The notes under the pieces are model-generated. The model was not told the DNA's origin. It was given only the letters and a program-made list of their open reading frames with translations, and did not search any database. A stretch of 64,000 nt of DNA from Pterobdella sp. o SKG-2022 (taxonomy: Eukaryota > Annelida > Clitellata > Hirudinida > Piscicolidae), in assembly GCA_964035795.1 (NCBI GenBank), contig OZ038324.1, positions 5,890,030 through 5,954,029 on the forward strand, given 5' to 3'. The position numbers and the translations under genes were made by a program. Shown piece after piece: positions 44,801 to 56,300 of this stretch (position 1 is its first letter; every line of letters begins with the position of its first letter).

Positions 44801-47800
44801 CCTCTTCTTCTGCATTCTCTTTTAGGTATGCGGATGTTTGTGTGTGTGATATAAACTTGTGTGTATGTGTGTGTAATATGCGTGTATGGATGGATTTGTG
44901 TAGATGTGTGTTTGGATGGATGTGATTTTGCATCAGCGTGTTTGAATATTTGTCTATGTAGCTTTGTGTGGTTCTGTATGTTTTTATTTGTATAGTTCCA
45001 AAAGCTGATGACTATCGTAATATTGGGCTTGGTACTTTGAAAATATAATTGTAGTCAGACTTTGTAGCAATCTTGATAAAGATTCTGCAAGCAATAACAT
45101 CGAAAAATAAATCGAAAAATACAAATTTTGATCAAGTAAATTTTTTTGAAGTATTTTTCGGCTTGCTTATTGCCTCGCTTGCATAGAGTCATAAACTCAT
45201 AAATAAAATATTTGCACGCCATCCTAAAGAATAAAATTTTGAAATTATAATCAGGTATTTTGAAGTTTCCAAAAATTTTCGAATTGATAATTCAAAATAT
45301 GTGAATTTAAATTCCTACGAGGGGGTCGCTCGTATGAAATTTGTTCAAACATTTATCTGAAAACATTTCTATTTTATAGACCTTGAAACAAGCCATCAAC
45401 ACTCTCTTGAAGAAATATCATCTCCAACATCATCGTCGTCGTCTTCCTCTTCTCCCTGTTCTTTACAATGGCACATCGTAGACGGAACAAGAACCCACCA
45501 TTTTGAAGCGTGCACTAACCAAAGATCACAAAAATTCACCTTCTTGTCTGCAACCAATCAGATTTCCTTTCGGTTTTTCAAAAGCTTCAGAAACCAATTC
45601 TATAACAAAGACATTATCGCAGATGTTAAAAGCCCTGCAGTCCACAGTGACTTCTACAAACTGTCCTTGTTTCAATACGAAGGTCAGTCGAACATCTGAA
45701 TTATTCAATAACTCTATCAATATATAAATTTAGGAGCCTAGTTTATCATAAGGAAAACATCTGAGCTTTTTCAATATCTGTATAAAAAATAATAATATCC
45801 ATATTAGATTATACTGCTGTAGGCGTCCCAGTAGCTGGGGTATACAGCAGTCGGCTAATGAAAGCCATTTTTATTTGGGACAAAGTTTTCATAGAACTGC
45901 CAGCCCAAGCTAATGTCCAACTTGAAACTATCGGATTTCAAAAACCGCCGTTCCCACACTTGGGCAGTTTGCCTTGTCGTTGTCAATAAAGAATGATCCT
46001 CCACCAAGCCAAATGACAACGATACCATGATATCAGTTTGTCGATACCTATTACCGAAGTCTACTGTTACCAGGTTATAACAGGAAAGCAGTCTCAAATT
46101 GGAGACGCTCTCTTCGATGCCGTTTAACGTCATGCCCAGGACCAACGTCATGCCCAGGACCAACGTCATGCCCAGGACCAACGTCATGCCCAGGACCAAT
46201 ATCAGTATAAAAACTTGGAATATTGATGCTAAAATGGACTCTGAAACATGTTGACCAACACAGTATTCTACCACAATACATGAGATTTTACAAACATATA
46301 TGATACACACAAACAAGAAAAAATGAAAAAAAACACAAAACACGGAAAATAGACAAAAAATTCAAAAACACGAAAAATACAAAAACACAAAGCCAACTAA
46401 AATCACACATAAAAACACACACATACACCTAAAACACTAACTATAACGACCACAGTGATAGGCTGCGCTCATATAGATGTGCCTGCGGGAGCTACATTGA
46501 AAAGGATGGGTGAGAACCTGGCTGTAGTGTGTAACACATCGGGGCAAGTGTGGCATCTTAGGTGCCAACATGGAGAGTGGCTTGGACCGCTTGGAAACTG
46601 TAGTAAGTGTAGTGTTGTGGAGTGTTATTTTTTTGTTGTGTTAAGCTGTTTTTGTTGTTGTTGTGTTTGTTTTGTTGATGTGTTGAGTTTTTGTTTTTGT
46701 GTTATTTTTGAAAGTTTTTTGTTATTTTTTAAGTTTTATGTTTTTTTGTGTGTTTTGTTTTATTGCTAGTTTTTTTCTTGTTTTTTGTTGTATGTTTTGT
46801 TTGTTTCTCGTATTTACATGCTTTGATGTCAAATTTTTTGTTGCTTGTATGGCTGTATTGTTAATTTTCAAATCTTATGTTGTTTTTAATTTTGTTTTTA
46901 ATCTTGTTTGTTTTTTATTACTTTTCGCTGTGCTTGTTGTTTTTTTTTCATAGTTTACTCATTGTTTGTAGTTATTTGTATTTAATTTTTAAGAAATTTT
47001 TCTCATTTTTGTATCATTTGATCATTGTTTCACAAGTGTTTATAGTGTTATCTAGTTTTCAAATCTTTTTTGTTCTTGAATATATTTTCTCGTTTCTTGA
47101 CTATCAATTATATCTGATTTTAATGTCAAAGCAAATAACATCGAATCATTAATAAGGTGAACATCTTCAAAGAAAATCTGATAAAAAGTTTTATCTTTCT
47201 ATTCCTTTATTTTCTTGTGCAGAAACCTTTTGTTTTCTCTGTTTCGCGTCATAACAAATGCTTACATTCAACTTTTCATCCTTTAAAAAATGAGATCCAA
47301 TGGTCGGAGATATTTCTCTTGCTGGCCACTGCTGATGTATTGTTTCACATCCACCGCCATTTTTAACATCTGACCAATCAGATCTTCAAGATGAAATGTT
47401 GAAAAGTGAAGGGTATTAATTCATAAAATTGATCTTGTGTTGAAGTGCTTTTTTTTGTTGTAAAAGCTAATTCTATAATTAAACAACCAAAACTACAAAG
47501 AATTTCAACTCAATATCTATAGTATTAAAATTATAACAAAATTGATAATAGAATATCCCCAAAGAGAATGATAATAATAATAAATGGACTGATGATATGT
47601 GAATGGGAATATTGTAATGAAAATAATTATATTATAATCAAGTTCTACATAAGACAAATATCTACATTAAATAAAACGATTTGAAGCAAAAAATTATCCT
47701 TTATCAAGTAAATTAATTAGTTAACTGAACATAATTTCCTCAAATCAACAAAGCACATAAACGCAGTCAACTTTTGAACAAATCCCACAAAAACACACGT

Positions 47801-50800
47801 CTGCTTCATTTAAAAATAACTCCTATAAATAAACTGAGACCGGAAGAAGATTAGTGGGCGATAATAAACACACAGGTGTGCCATTGAAAATCTCCTCCGG
47901 TTTGAAGCTGGAAATGAAGCTGGATCGTGGTGGGTTGCCGCTTATTTATTTTTTATTGTTTTTTTATTGTTTCATTTTTCGCGTTTTTTCATTAAAAATG
48001 ATATTATTCTTGTGGTATTATTTATCATTTTTTTTGTTTTTATGATTTTATATTTTTATATGTTTTATTTTTATGGTTTTGTTTTTATTTTATCATTAAT
48101 TTCGTTATGTCGTTGATATTTTTATTGTTATTTTTTTTAATTATTTATCTACAAAATGTTCATTATTATAAAATTATTTTTTATATAAATTTTCAAATAA
48201 TGGTTTTATTACTTTTTATTTTATTGTTCACTATATTATTTTTATTATCATTCTCATATTTGGTTTAATGCCAAAAGATATTTTTCAAACTTCCATGTAG
48301 ATACATCAAACTTAAAACTAACTAGAATTCATTTCTGTTTTTAAATATCTAAAAATAATCACTACTTGATAAGAGAATGAGAAAAAAAATAAAAAGACTG
48401 CCCAAAACAAAGTCAAAGGGTGAAATAAAAAGCGATAATTGAAAGCTATGGTAACAAAAGATCCATGTTATACGTTTCTAAAATCTACGAAGAAAGCCGA
48501 TATGGGCTAACTAAGACTCTCCCTAGATTTAATTATTAAGAAAATTAAAAAACCACAAATTTCGGACTCGACCGGTTACGTGAGAAAGGGAATTTAAAAG
48601 AAAATCAAATTGGACTTTTATCTAATCAAAGATGTGACTACATGCCTTGTGTTTGTGGGATGGCCATCATTAGTATTACTCCAGCCTTTTAATTTAACAC
48701 GTAGTGGTGTAAAAATCCCCAGATAGATTTGCATAATTACTCTCTTTATGTTTTCTTTCTAATTACCTAAACTGGAATGGCAGTCCTACTGGTAACATAG
48801 ATATACACATATATACTGGTAATTTTGAAATAATTCTAGGTGTAATTCAGTAGTTTAATACCATTGAGAGTGTGGGGTAGTTGTGAGTGAGAGTTTTTGC
48901 TATTGCATGTTGTTTTGTGAGCATAAATTTAATTTTGAAAAAAATTGGTCAGTGTGTGGTTGTGTTTGTATGCGTGTGTTCAGGGTTTTGGGTGTATTAA
49001 GAGGTTAGTGTGTGTTCATAGAAGTGTATGTGTCTTTATTTTTAAGGTTGTGTAAATACGCATACTTATTTTTTCATGAATATATGTATGTATGAATGTG
49101 TGTGTGTATGTATGAATGTGTGCTCATGCATAAGTGTTTGTGGGTGTGTAGTTTTATGAGCATAAGCTCGTATGCACTAGTATAAAAAATATTTGAAATT
49201 ATGTATATTTTTAGAATTTTTAGATTAGATTTTATTGATTCAAAGGCATTAATATTTTTGTAATTTCCCAAACAACATCAAAAAGCCAAACGGCATATAG
49301 GACCGCATTTTGAAAAATGCCGTTGGGACATTGTATTAGAATCTTAAACAAGGTTATCTATCCGGCTCATGCCCCTTGAAACAACTGTAGAATTATATGT
49401 AATGGAATGGTATTGAATGGGATAGAGAGACCTCAATACACTTAAGAATGAAGAATAATTAATTTTTACGGGTCATTTGTAATTGCGACGTTTGTGAAAA
49501 ATGTCTTGGCTTAAACTTGCAAGAGCGTTCTATTATGATTTATTTTTGTCTTGGAAGATTTAAAATATTAATCTCTACTTAAAAGTTCTATCCCAAGTTT
49601 AGAATTCGGTCCAAAAATTTTGATGTTGAGAAACGCCGGGATGTTTAAGGTATGGCTTTAAAATACCAGATAGTAAATTTTCTTGAAATATTAGGAGTTT
49701 TTCAAGTATAGTAAAACAAATACTGAAAACCGCTTTGTTGTATTAGCTAGATGTTCGAGGGTCACAAGAAACTAGTTCTATAAAGGCATCAAAACAGATT
49801 AAACAAATGAAACCTTCACATAAAACTAAAAACACAAGTGAAATGAATTATTTTAAAAAAATGAAGATGTTTTCATCAGAGAACGTTGTATCTTTTCAAG
49901 ACAGACTTTTGCTTTTCATTCTTATCAAAAGTTCACAAAACACTGCAAATTTTTTGGAGAAAGCTTGAAGAAAATTTTCAATTAAGTTTCATTGTTAACT
50001 GTAACTCAATTAAGGGAATCCATTTCATTCCGGCAAATAAGATTAATCCAGAAGAAGTTGTATTGAGTAACTTAATTCACGTCTGTAGTGCTCATGTCAG
50101 AAGGCAATGATCGTCAGCCTAACTAGTTGGTCATCGATCAATATAAAACCTTCTTGCAAGCAACTTCTCAATGCCATTAATCATCAAAATATTGCATGCA
50201 TTATTCATATGTTAGATTAAATCTGCGCTGTAAAAAAATTAAAAAACAAGTTTTGCTGCCCTCAACTGTATCGAATAAATCGTAAAACAAACGAAAGAAA
50301 TTTCTGAAACTGTGTTTTGTATAGACTCTATTAGGAGACCGCTTTTGAAGTGTAATCTATTGTCCATCTATCCAGCAATTCATTCTTTTATCTGATGCTC
50401 CATTCGTCATTTCTGCATCTATCTATAGATATGTTCGTTAAAAACAATGCCAAATGCTCTGCGTGATAAAAAACTAGACACAATGATAACAGCCTAATCG
50501 ACCTGGTAATGATTTTAATTAAAATCAACAAGCGATTATCGAATAAAATTTGTTAAAAGCCCAAAAAAAGATTAAAAGATACTGAGGCAAAACTAATTAG
50601 CTCAAAATTTGGTGTTTGAATTTTTTATGAAATTAATAATTCAAAGGTAATTAACGTGGTGAAGAAATTAGTATTCAAAACCATAGGTGTCTTGACGGCT
50701 ATTTTTGTTGGTGTGCTGCTTGGTGGGGCATTTGGGGCTTTGATGCTTTCAATAATCTTTGTACTCAAAAAGAGGTGAGCTTTTGATGAATTTTTATGTC

Positions 50801-51587
50801 TGGAATTTCCTTTTTTTATATGTTTTCACTTGATTTAAACGCTTTTTGGCGCTGTAACTAACTAATGTTCAAAATGATAATGAAAAATTGTTATTATCTT
50901 TACAGGGATAACAAAAAATCGAAGAGAAAAAAGCCTGAAATAATATCAAACAACAACAACAACAAATTCATTGAACTTTTTAACCAACAAACCTGCCAAG
51001 AAAGCCTGAAAAATAGTTATGCAGACAACAACCGTCGTAACAGTAATACCAGCATTTTCAACGAAAAACAATTAAAAAGCACTAAAGATTTTAATAAGAA
51101 TAGTCTTAAAAAACATTCGAACCGCCACTTCACAGAGACAACATATAACGCTCCAAAACTTTTTTCTCCAAATTCTTTTCCCACTTCTCCTTTACAGCCA
51201 AGTTCTTTGCAAACGTCACCATTACAACCACTTATAATTAGCAACGATCTCATTTCTTCGTGTCAAAGTTGCCACAGCAACAGATCCGGGCATTTCCTTA
51301 CTCCATCTTATCTCCAACATCCATTTCAACCTTCATCAGATGCAGCATCGCAGTTACAATCTTTCTTTCCAAACAACTCCCAATTCACTCCAGGCGCAGA
51401 CCAAGTGGACATCAATCAGAACAACAAGGCTAATAGTTTCAACCTCAACAACGATTTACAAGACAGCTATCTCAGAGACTGTTGTCGTCCAGAATGCGAA
51501 GACATGAACAAAAAAATCGGCGCTAGAAAATTCCAACATAATGAGTACTTTCCAGTCAAGCATTGTGATGACGATGTGGGTATGTGA
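29763..51587 (+). CDS. Type I membrane protein: SUEL lectin, CUB-like, sushi, TM, long tail
   Basis: Ten exons, all phases consistent, 756 residues: 29763-29838, 41585-41677, 42319-42504, 44436-44825, 45380-45682, 46456-46602, 47855-47929, 49905-50095, 50647-50774 and 50906-51587. Exon 1 is a signal peptide (hydrophobic core AILFIVCVVFVSS). Exons 2-3 (residues 26-118) are a SUEL/Gal-lectin domain: VTCSSESLSIGCEQGRVI, ALYGR, then CEGEVDCSLMVAS and QPCGRDFKSYLEMQYQCV. Exons 4-5 (118-349) look like a CUB domain: CYLTTQPGKRFNITW, SATNQISFRF, FYKLSLFQYEG, with Asn/Lys and Ser insertions. Exon 6 is a sushi domain (VVCNTSGQVWHLRCQHGEWL). Exons 7-8 are weaker predictions. Exon 9 carries the membrane helix (FVGVLLGGAFGALMLSIIFV) and exon 10 a 226-residue Asn/Ser/Gln-rich tail. 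SUEL domains bind galactose or rhamnose, so a cell-surface receptor or adhesion role is inferred. I cannot match the domain order to a named family. Confidence 0.8.
30520..30583 (+). mobile_element. LINE 3' tail fragment (copy 2)
   Basis: GCCTCAGTTGCTTCTTTGGC, then GCTATATAAATTG and an ATTATTATTG-type repeat. Same core as the copies near 3564, 41157 and 58761. It lies in the large first intron of the SUEL/CUB/sushi gene. Confidence 0.6.
31153..31236. repeat. Self-complementary (GAT)n/(ATC)n tract
   Basis: GATGATGATGATGATCATCATCATCATCAT is a perfect trinucleotide palindrome, followed by further degenerate CATCATC and CACCAC units. It can fold into a hairpin on either strand. Confidence 0.85.
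31671..31814. mobile_element. Foldback (MITE-like) element C
   Basis: ATTTTGTAACGAAAAACATC followed by AAATAA (left arm from 31671) is mirrored by TTATTTGATG then TTTTTCGTTACAAAAT (right arm ending 31814). The arms pair nearly perfectly over about 26 bp. The centre has a second inverted motif (CTAACGTTTTATG / AAACGTTA). No open frame. Confidence 0.7.
32005..32085 (+). repeat. Repeat with CTGATGA...GAAAC core
   Basis: The block TTACCTGATGATGGATAG, then ATATGGAAACGTTTTGTCTC and AATAAAAATTC, ends in GTGTTTTTATGATCCAC. The CCTGATGATG...TGGAAA arrangement also occurs in the element at 14629. It resembles the tail of Penelope-like or other retroelements. The hammerhead-like spacing is commented on in the findings. 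No coding. Confidence 0.4.
41155..41205 (+). mobile_element. LINE 3' tail fragment (copy 3)
   Basis: GTCTCAGTTGCTTCCCTTGG then CGCTACATGAATTTATATTG. It matches the shared core with a TATA-to-CATG change. It lies 380 bp upstream of the lectin exon of the SUEL/CUB/sushi gene. Confidence 0.55.
41585..42504 (+). other. SUEL/Gal-lectin domain exon pair
   Basis: Exon 41585-41677 (93 nt) and exon 42319-42504 (186 nt), both phase 1 to phase 1, so the whole domain is a shuffling-competent module. It carries eight conserved-position cysteines and the YGR tripeptide that in rhamnose- and galactose-binding SUEL lectins contacts the sugar. The DPC motif of the family appears here as QPC. Length (about 92 residues) is normal. 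Confidence 0.85.
45857..46343 (-). pseudogene. Intronic antisense open frame with hexapeptide repeats
   Basis: Within the intron between the CUB and sushi exons, the minus strand has a 162-codon open frame. Base composition is richer in G+C than the introns around it. It opens with four tandem copies of LVLGMT (an 18-bp DNA repeat), then reads NGIEESVSNLRLLSCYNLVT, DFGNRYRQTDIMVSLSFGL and ISLGWQFYENFVPN. I do not recognise it. The only ATG lies far upstream in the repeat lead. It may be a captured gene fragment, a retroelement piece or an exon of a nested gene. Confidence 0.35.
46127..46198. repeat. Tandem repeat, 4 x 18 bp
   Basis: Four identical copies of ACGTCATGCCCAGGACCA, a minisatellite inside the antisense frame at 45857-46343. 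The unit is a multiple of three, so copy-number change would keep that frame. Confidence 0.97.
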
Positions 51588-53374
51588 CGTAGTGTGTAAC
51601 GTAATATGTGACGTGGTATTGGAGGCGTAACTGATGGTAGTTTTCAGAAATTATTATTTTGCTTTAAAAGTACAGAAAAACGCAAAAATCTTTAAACAAC
51701 TTTCCTACTCAATCAGGTTTAGTAATTTCTCAAGGAAATATATGAATTGAACGCTTTTCAAAATAAATTTTATTTCTGCAATTAACTTTTAAACGCATTA
51801 GAAGGTGTGGTTTTTGTCTTCTTAGGAAATTTTTCGCCAAATGATTCATTAGAAAACAATAAAGCTTTGAGCGCTTTGAGGGGTACTTTAATGAATTTTT
51901 AAAGCTGAAATACTCTCTTTCATTTGAGCCCCCCTATAAAAGGTTTTAAAACATAAGTGACAAAAGGTATTTTTATATATATAAGTCTATTAAAATAATA
52001 ATATTGATATTTGATTCACAAATATATATATATTAATTTTTGTTGAGTTTATTTATTAAAATAAAACCGATAAATTAGTTATATTTAAAATGTTGATAAT
52101 ATGCGGGCGTAGGAGTCTGTGATTGTTTATTGCTTTAATCAGGAGTTTAGGAATGTTGAAAAAGATTTCAAGGATATCTGAATTTATAACAACTAATAAA
52201 TGAATTATTGAACAATAGCTGATGATAATAATTGAAAATAACTAACAACAATATCAACTTAACAACAGCTAATAACGATATAATACTCGAATTTATTATA
52301 AAACATATAAAAACCATGACAATGAGAAAAACCAAATGATTTTGTGATATTTAAAATATTTAGAGCACCAGCTGAGCATAAATTAAACAAAAAGATGGAG
52401 ACATGAAGGATAATGCATCAAATCTCCAAGACTTCTATAGTCATTATCCATCATCTTCAAAGTAAAACCACTTCCAAAATCTAAATTTTTTAATCGAATT
52501 TCCATTAATTGTAAAATAATATTTCAATATTTGAATTTTTATTAGACGTATAATTAATTTGTGAATTTTTCCTTTGTTAAAACATTTTACATATATGCAT
52601 TTTTTTAATATGACATGTGAGTGGAAAATTGTTATTAGGCAATGTTTAACGTATTTAATACAGCTTTAGTTTTGTTTATCAAGCTGGTTTTTGTTGAAAA
52701 TTTTGAAGGATTTTGCTATAGATTTAATTTTCAATAACCAAATTTTTATGATTGATTGAATGATTTTTGAAATTTTCGAAGTCATCTCATATTTGTCAAA
52801 AGTCTCATTATCAGTGTGAGATTTTTTATCGCACAGTTTCAAAATAGCAATTTATACAAGTTCTCTATCATTACACCTAGTTTCAATAAAGTTTGATGGA
52901 GAAACTTTGAAAAATTTTGAAAGCTCAGCGGTCAAATTTGTCTCTTAAACTTTGTGTGTTTGTTGATTTTAAATGAGTCAGCTGTGATTTTGTTTTGAAA
53001 ATTTCTTAGTCGGAGTCACAAAAAAAGTTTGTAAAATATGTAAAAATTTATATTTTGTTCGCTAGAATTCTCTAAAAATATCGTTCTATTGGTATTTTAA
53101 TATTCCAAAAACTCAAAAACCACCAATTGTTATATATTTTGAAATAATTGTTTTAGCTTACCTCCAATTCTTTTTTTAGTCATAGCATTCGAATGCATTT
53201 TGTTTACAATAAACGTTAACTGGAGTTGATTTATATGAATAAAAAAATGAAAAAGTTCAGTTTGATTCTAAAAAATATTTCAATTCATAAATTTTTTCGA
53301 TCAAAAAAATGTAATTTGTTCGCGCAACACTTGCCTACCTGGTTGTCTTGGAAACGCCCCAACAAAACTTCAAA
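51588..53374. other. Intergenic between the SUEL/CUB/sushi gene and CCDC40
   Basis: About 1.8 kb of AT-rich sequence. It must contain the 3' UTR of the upstream gene and the CCDC40 promoter. If the GTATGT at 51580 is used as a donor, one more exon of the upstream gene could lie here, but I see none with clear motifs. Confidence 0.5.
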
Positions 53375-56300
53375 ATGTCTCGAATACCTTCTGAAAATAG
53401 TTTGGTTTTTAATTGTGAAGAAACGCAAGATGTTGTAGACTACGAAAAATTTTTTTCAAACAAGTACAACCTAGAACTTTCTGAATTACAAGGCTTGGGA
53501 GACTCACCACGGAGTGAGAAAAGTGAAGGTTTAATTAATGATCCTATTTCGAATGTGTTTTATGAAAGTGAAAACGAATTTGAAACAAGTGAAAAAAGAG
53601 TGCAAAAATATCAACTTGAATACGAGAAGCAAGAGAATGACGATAAACATGACAATGATGACGAATCTGTTGAGAGAAGTGGTAACAGTCTTTTGGGGTC
53701 AGCAGGAAAAGGAAGAAACGAGATGAATGACGAAGAAGGAAAGAATGAAGAAAGAGAAATGAATGGAGAAAGTGGGAGGAGGAATATTATGGTGCTGCAT
53801 CCCGATCATCCACATATGTTGAAGTTTCAAAAAGCCCTCGAAACTCTGCTAATGAAAAAGTGTGGAGCTCTAGAAAAAGAAGCTAGAGAATTGGAAGATC
53901 TGTTGAAGAAAAGAGAAATAGAAAGAGAAGAGACTGGAGTTCGACTCTTCCACGCTTGCCAGCAAGTTGAAAGAGTTCAAAATACAATAAAAAAGACTGA
54001 CACTCGGTTGGAAGAGATTGTGAAAGAAAGAGAGTCTGTCAATATGAATGATTTAAAGCTGCAATGTGATGAAACTAAAATTCGTTTAGATACTGAAGAA
54101 ACTAACTTGAAACAACTACAAGTAATGTATTCTATTGAAATTTTGAGCCCATGCTGTTAAGATCACTATTGTTTCATACTCCTATTTCAAATTATTATTT
54201 CAAAGAGTTTCATTTAAACTTATTTATTTTAATAGAAAAAAATACTTGAAGATTTTTAGACACCTTGCACTAACGATAGTATTGAAACTCTGGCAGAAAG
54301 AGTTGGACCAGTTAAACATTAAAGTGCAGCTGATTGAAGCAGCCGAGAATGACGTGAAAGGCAATTTGGCTGTGTTATCTAGGTGTTTTGCTAAGATTTT
54401 TTATGAGAATCCTTAAAAAATCTATGTAATACAAGCTATAATAATAGTACATTCTTTTTTGCGTTTTTTATAAATAATGAATAAATAGAACAAAAAAGTT
54501 ATGCATTCATTTGTGGGTTAAAACTTAGAACTATCTTTGAAAAGGGCTGTCAAAAAGGGAGAATTAAACAAGACTAGAGCTGAAGAAGCCAAACAACAGC
54601 AAGTAAAAGATTAAAGAAAGTTATTCTAAATTAGAAAAATAGCAATATTTTCTAACGAAAATAATTTCATCTTATTTATTTACAATGAAAAAGCTAGAAA
54701 AAACATAGACAACTGGGATTTGAATTAAATTTAATATCTTATTAATATAATAGGAGGTTTTTTATACATATCTTTTATTCATCAATCCAAATGATTCATA
54801 AATATACCTGAAATCAAGAATTGACTGTATCTGTGATACCATAACCAAGTTTTATATCTCAGTCCGAATTTACCTTACCCCCTAGGATCTTTTGGTAGAG
54901 AGATTAGTGAACAAGCTCATATCTCTTACTGAAGAGTGTGATGAGAATAAAGAAGAACTGTCTAGACAGGTAGTTTATTTGAGACTCCTCTATATATATT
55001 AATTGAATATAGTAGTTTCTCTTATTGATTAATATTTTGAATAAAATTATTATTTAATGACTTATTTTCAATGAAAAATAAGAAAATAATCATCAAAATT
55101 TGCAAAATATTTTTCAAAAATTTGAAAAAAAAACATTGAATTTTTAGCTAAAAAATTATACGCAAGAATATAAAATGTTCTAAATATACCTGCAAATGAT
55201 AAATTATCCACAATAACTGTAATGATTATTCTTTTAAAGTTATACATACAATTTTTCTGGACAAAAAACTTTGCGAACTTATACACATTCTAATATTTCT
55301 TAAAAGAAACAAGAACTGTCAGGAGCCAAAGAGGCGTTTTTAGAATCACAAATGGAGCTTGAGGTAAGATTTTTATGTCAAGGCTTGGATTTTTGTTGAA
55401 GCTTGAATAACATTTTTTATATATTTCTGTAAATAGTCATTATATGTAAATAGACAGCTAGAAAAGAATTAAAAGTTAGGTTTAATTGGTAAGAGTTAAT
55501 TTGCAGCTGCTATGAATATGTTTCCAACTTTTTTATGAATTTACAACTTAGTTTTATATTATGATTTATTTGAAAGAATTTCAATTTTTTTCATGTTTTA
55601 TCACTATTTTTTTATTTGTTTTGTGTATTTAAAGTATTTTTAAATTTATTTTTAGTGTTTTGCACCTAATTTTAGTTTTATTTTGCTATAGAAACAGTAA
55701 AAGTTTCCAAGTGTTTTGTTTTTTTAGAACTTTCAAATCGAAATCGCAATGGAAAATACTTCTACAAAGACTGTTGACATACGGAATAAGTAATCATAGA
55801 TTAAAAATTATATGCTGAAAAAATAATATATGAAGTTGAAACATATGATAACAAAAGACGACACATTGAAAAAAATGTATAATACTGAAAAAACCTTAAA
55901 AATGAACAATATTTGGCAATACAAATGAATTTCATCAAAAAACACACAAAATTTAAAAAATCATACTTTACAACATTAACAATAACCATATTAAAAAATT
56001 TAAATAATATAAAAATAAAAATATAATAAACAAAGAAACAAAACATTATAAAAAACAATAATAAAAACAATCACCAGGGCGTGGTAGTAGACCGTAAGAG
56101 ACTGGTGGGCTTGTGGGAAGGGGCGGTTGGAGCCTTGAAAAGGAGGCAAGAAGAGCGAAGCAACCAGGCTAAATTACTTGAGTTTGAACTTTAAACTTGA
56201 TAACTAAAATAAAATTGGGAGATAGAAAAAATAACAGTGATTACTAAAAAAAAATAGTTTTTCAAACAAAAATAGCCTTCCAAGAGCTAATGTCATCACT

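Noticed and set aside
46699..47366. Overlapping Phe/Leu/Val-rich plus-strand frames after the sushi exon
   Set aside because: T/G-rich intronic sequence; a possible exon at 47220-47335 does not fit the phase required by its neighbours.
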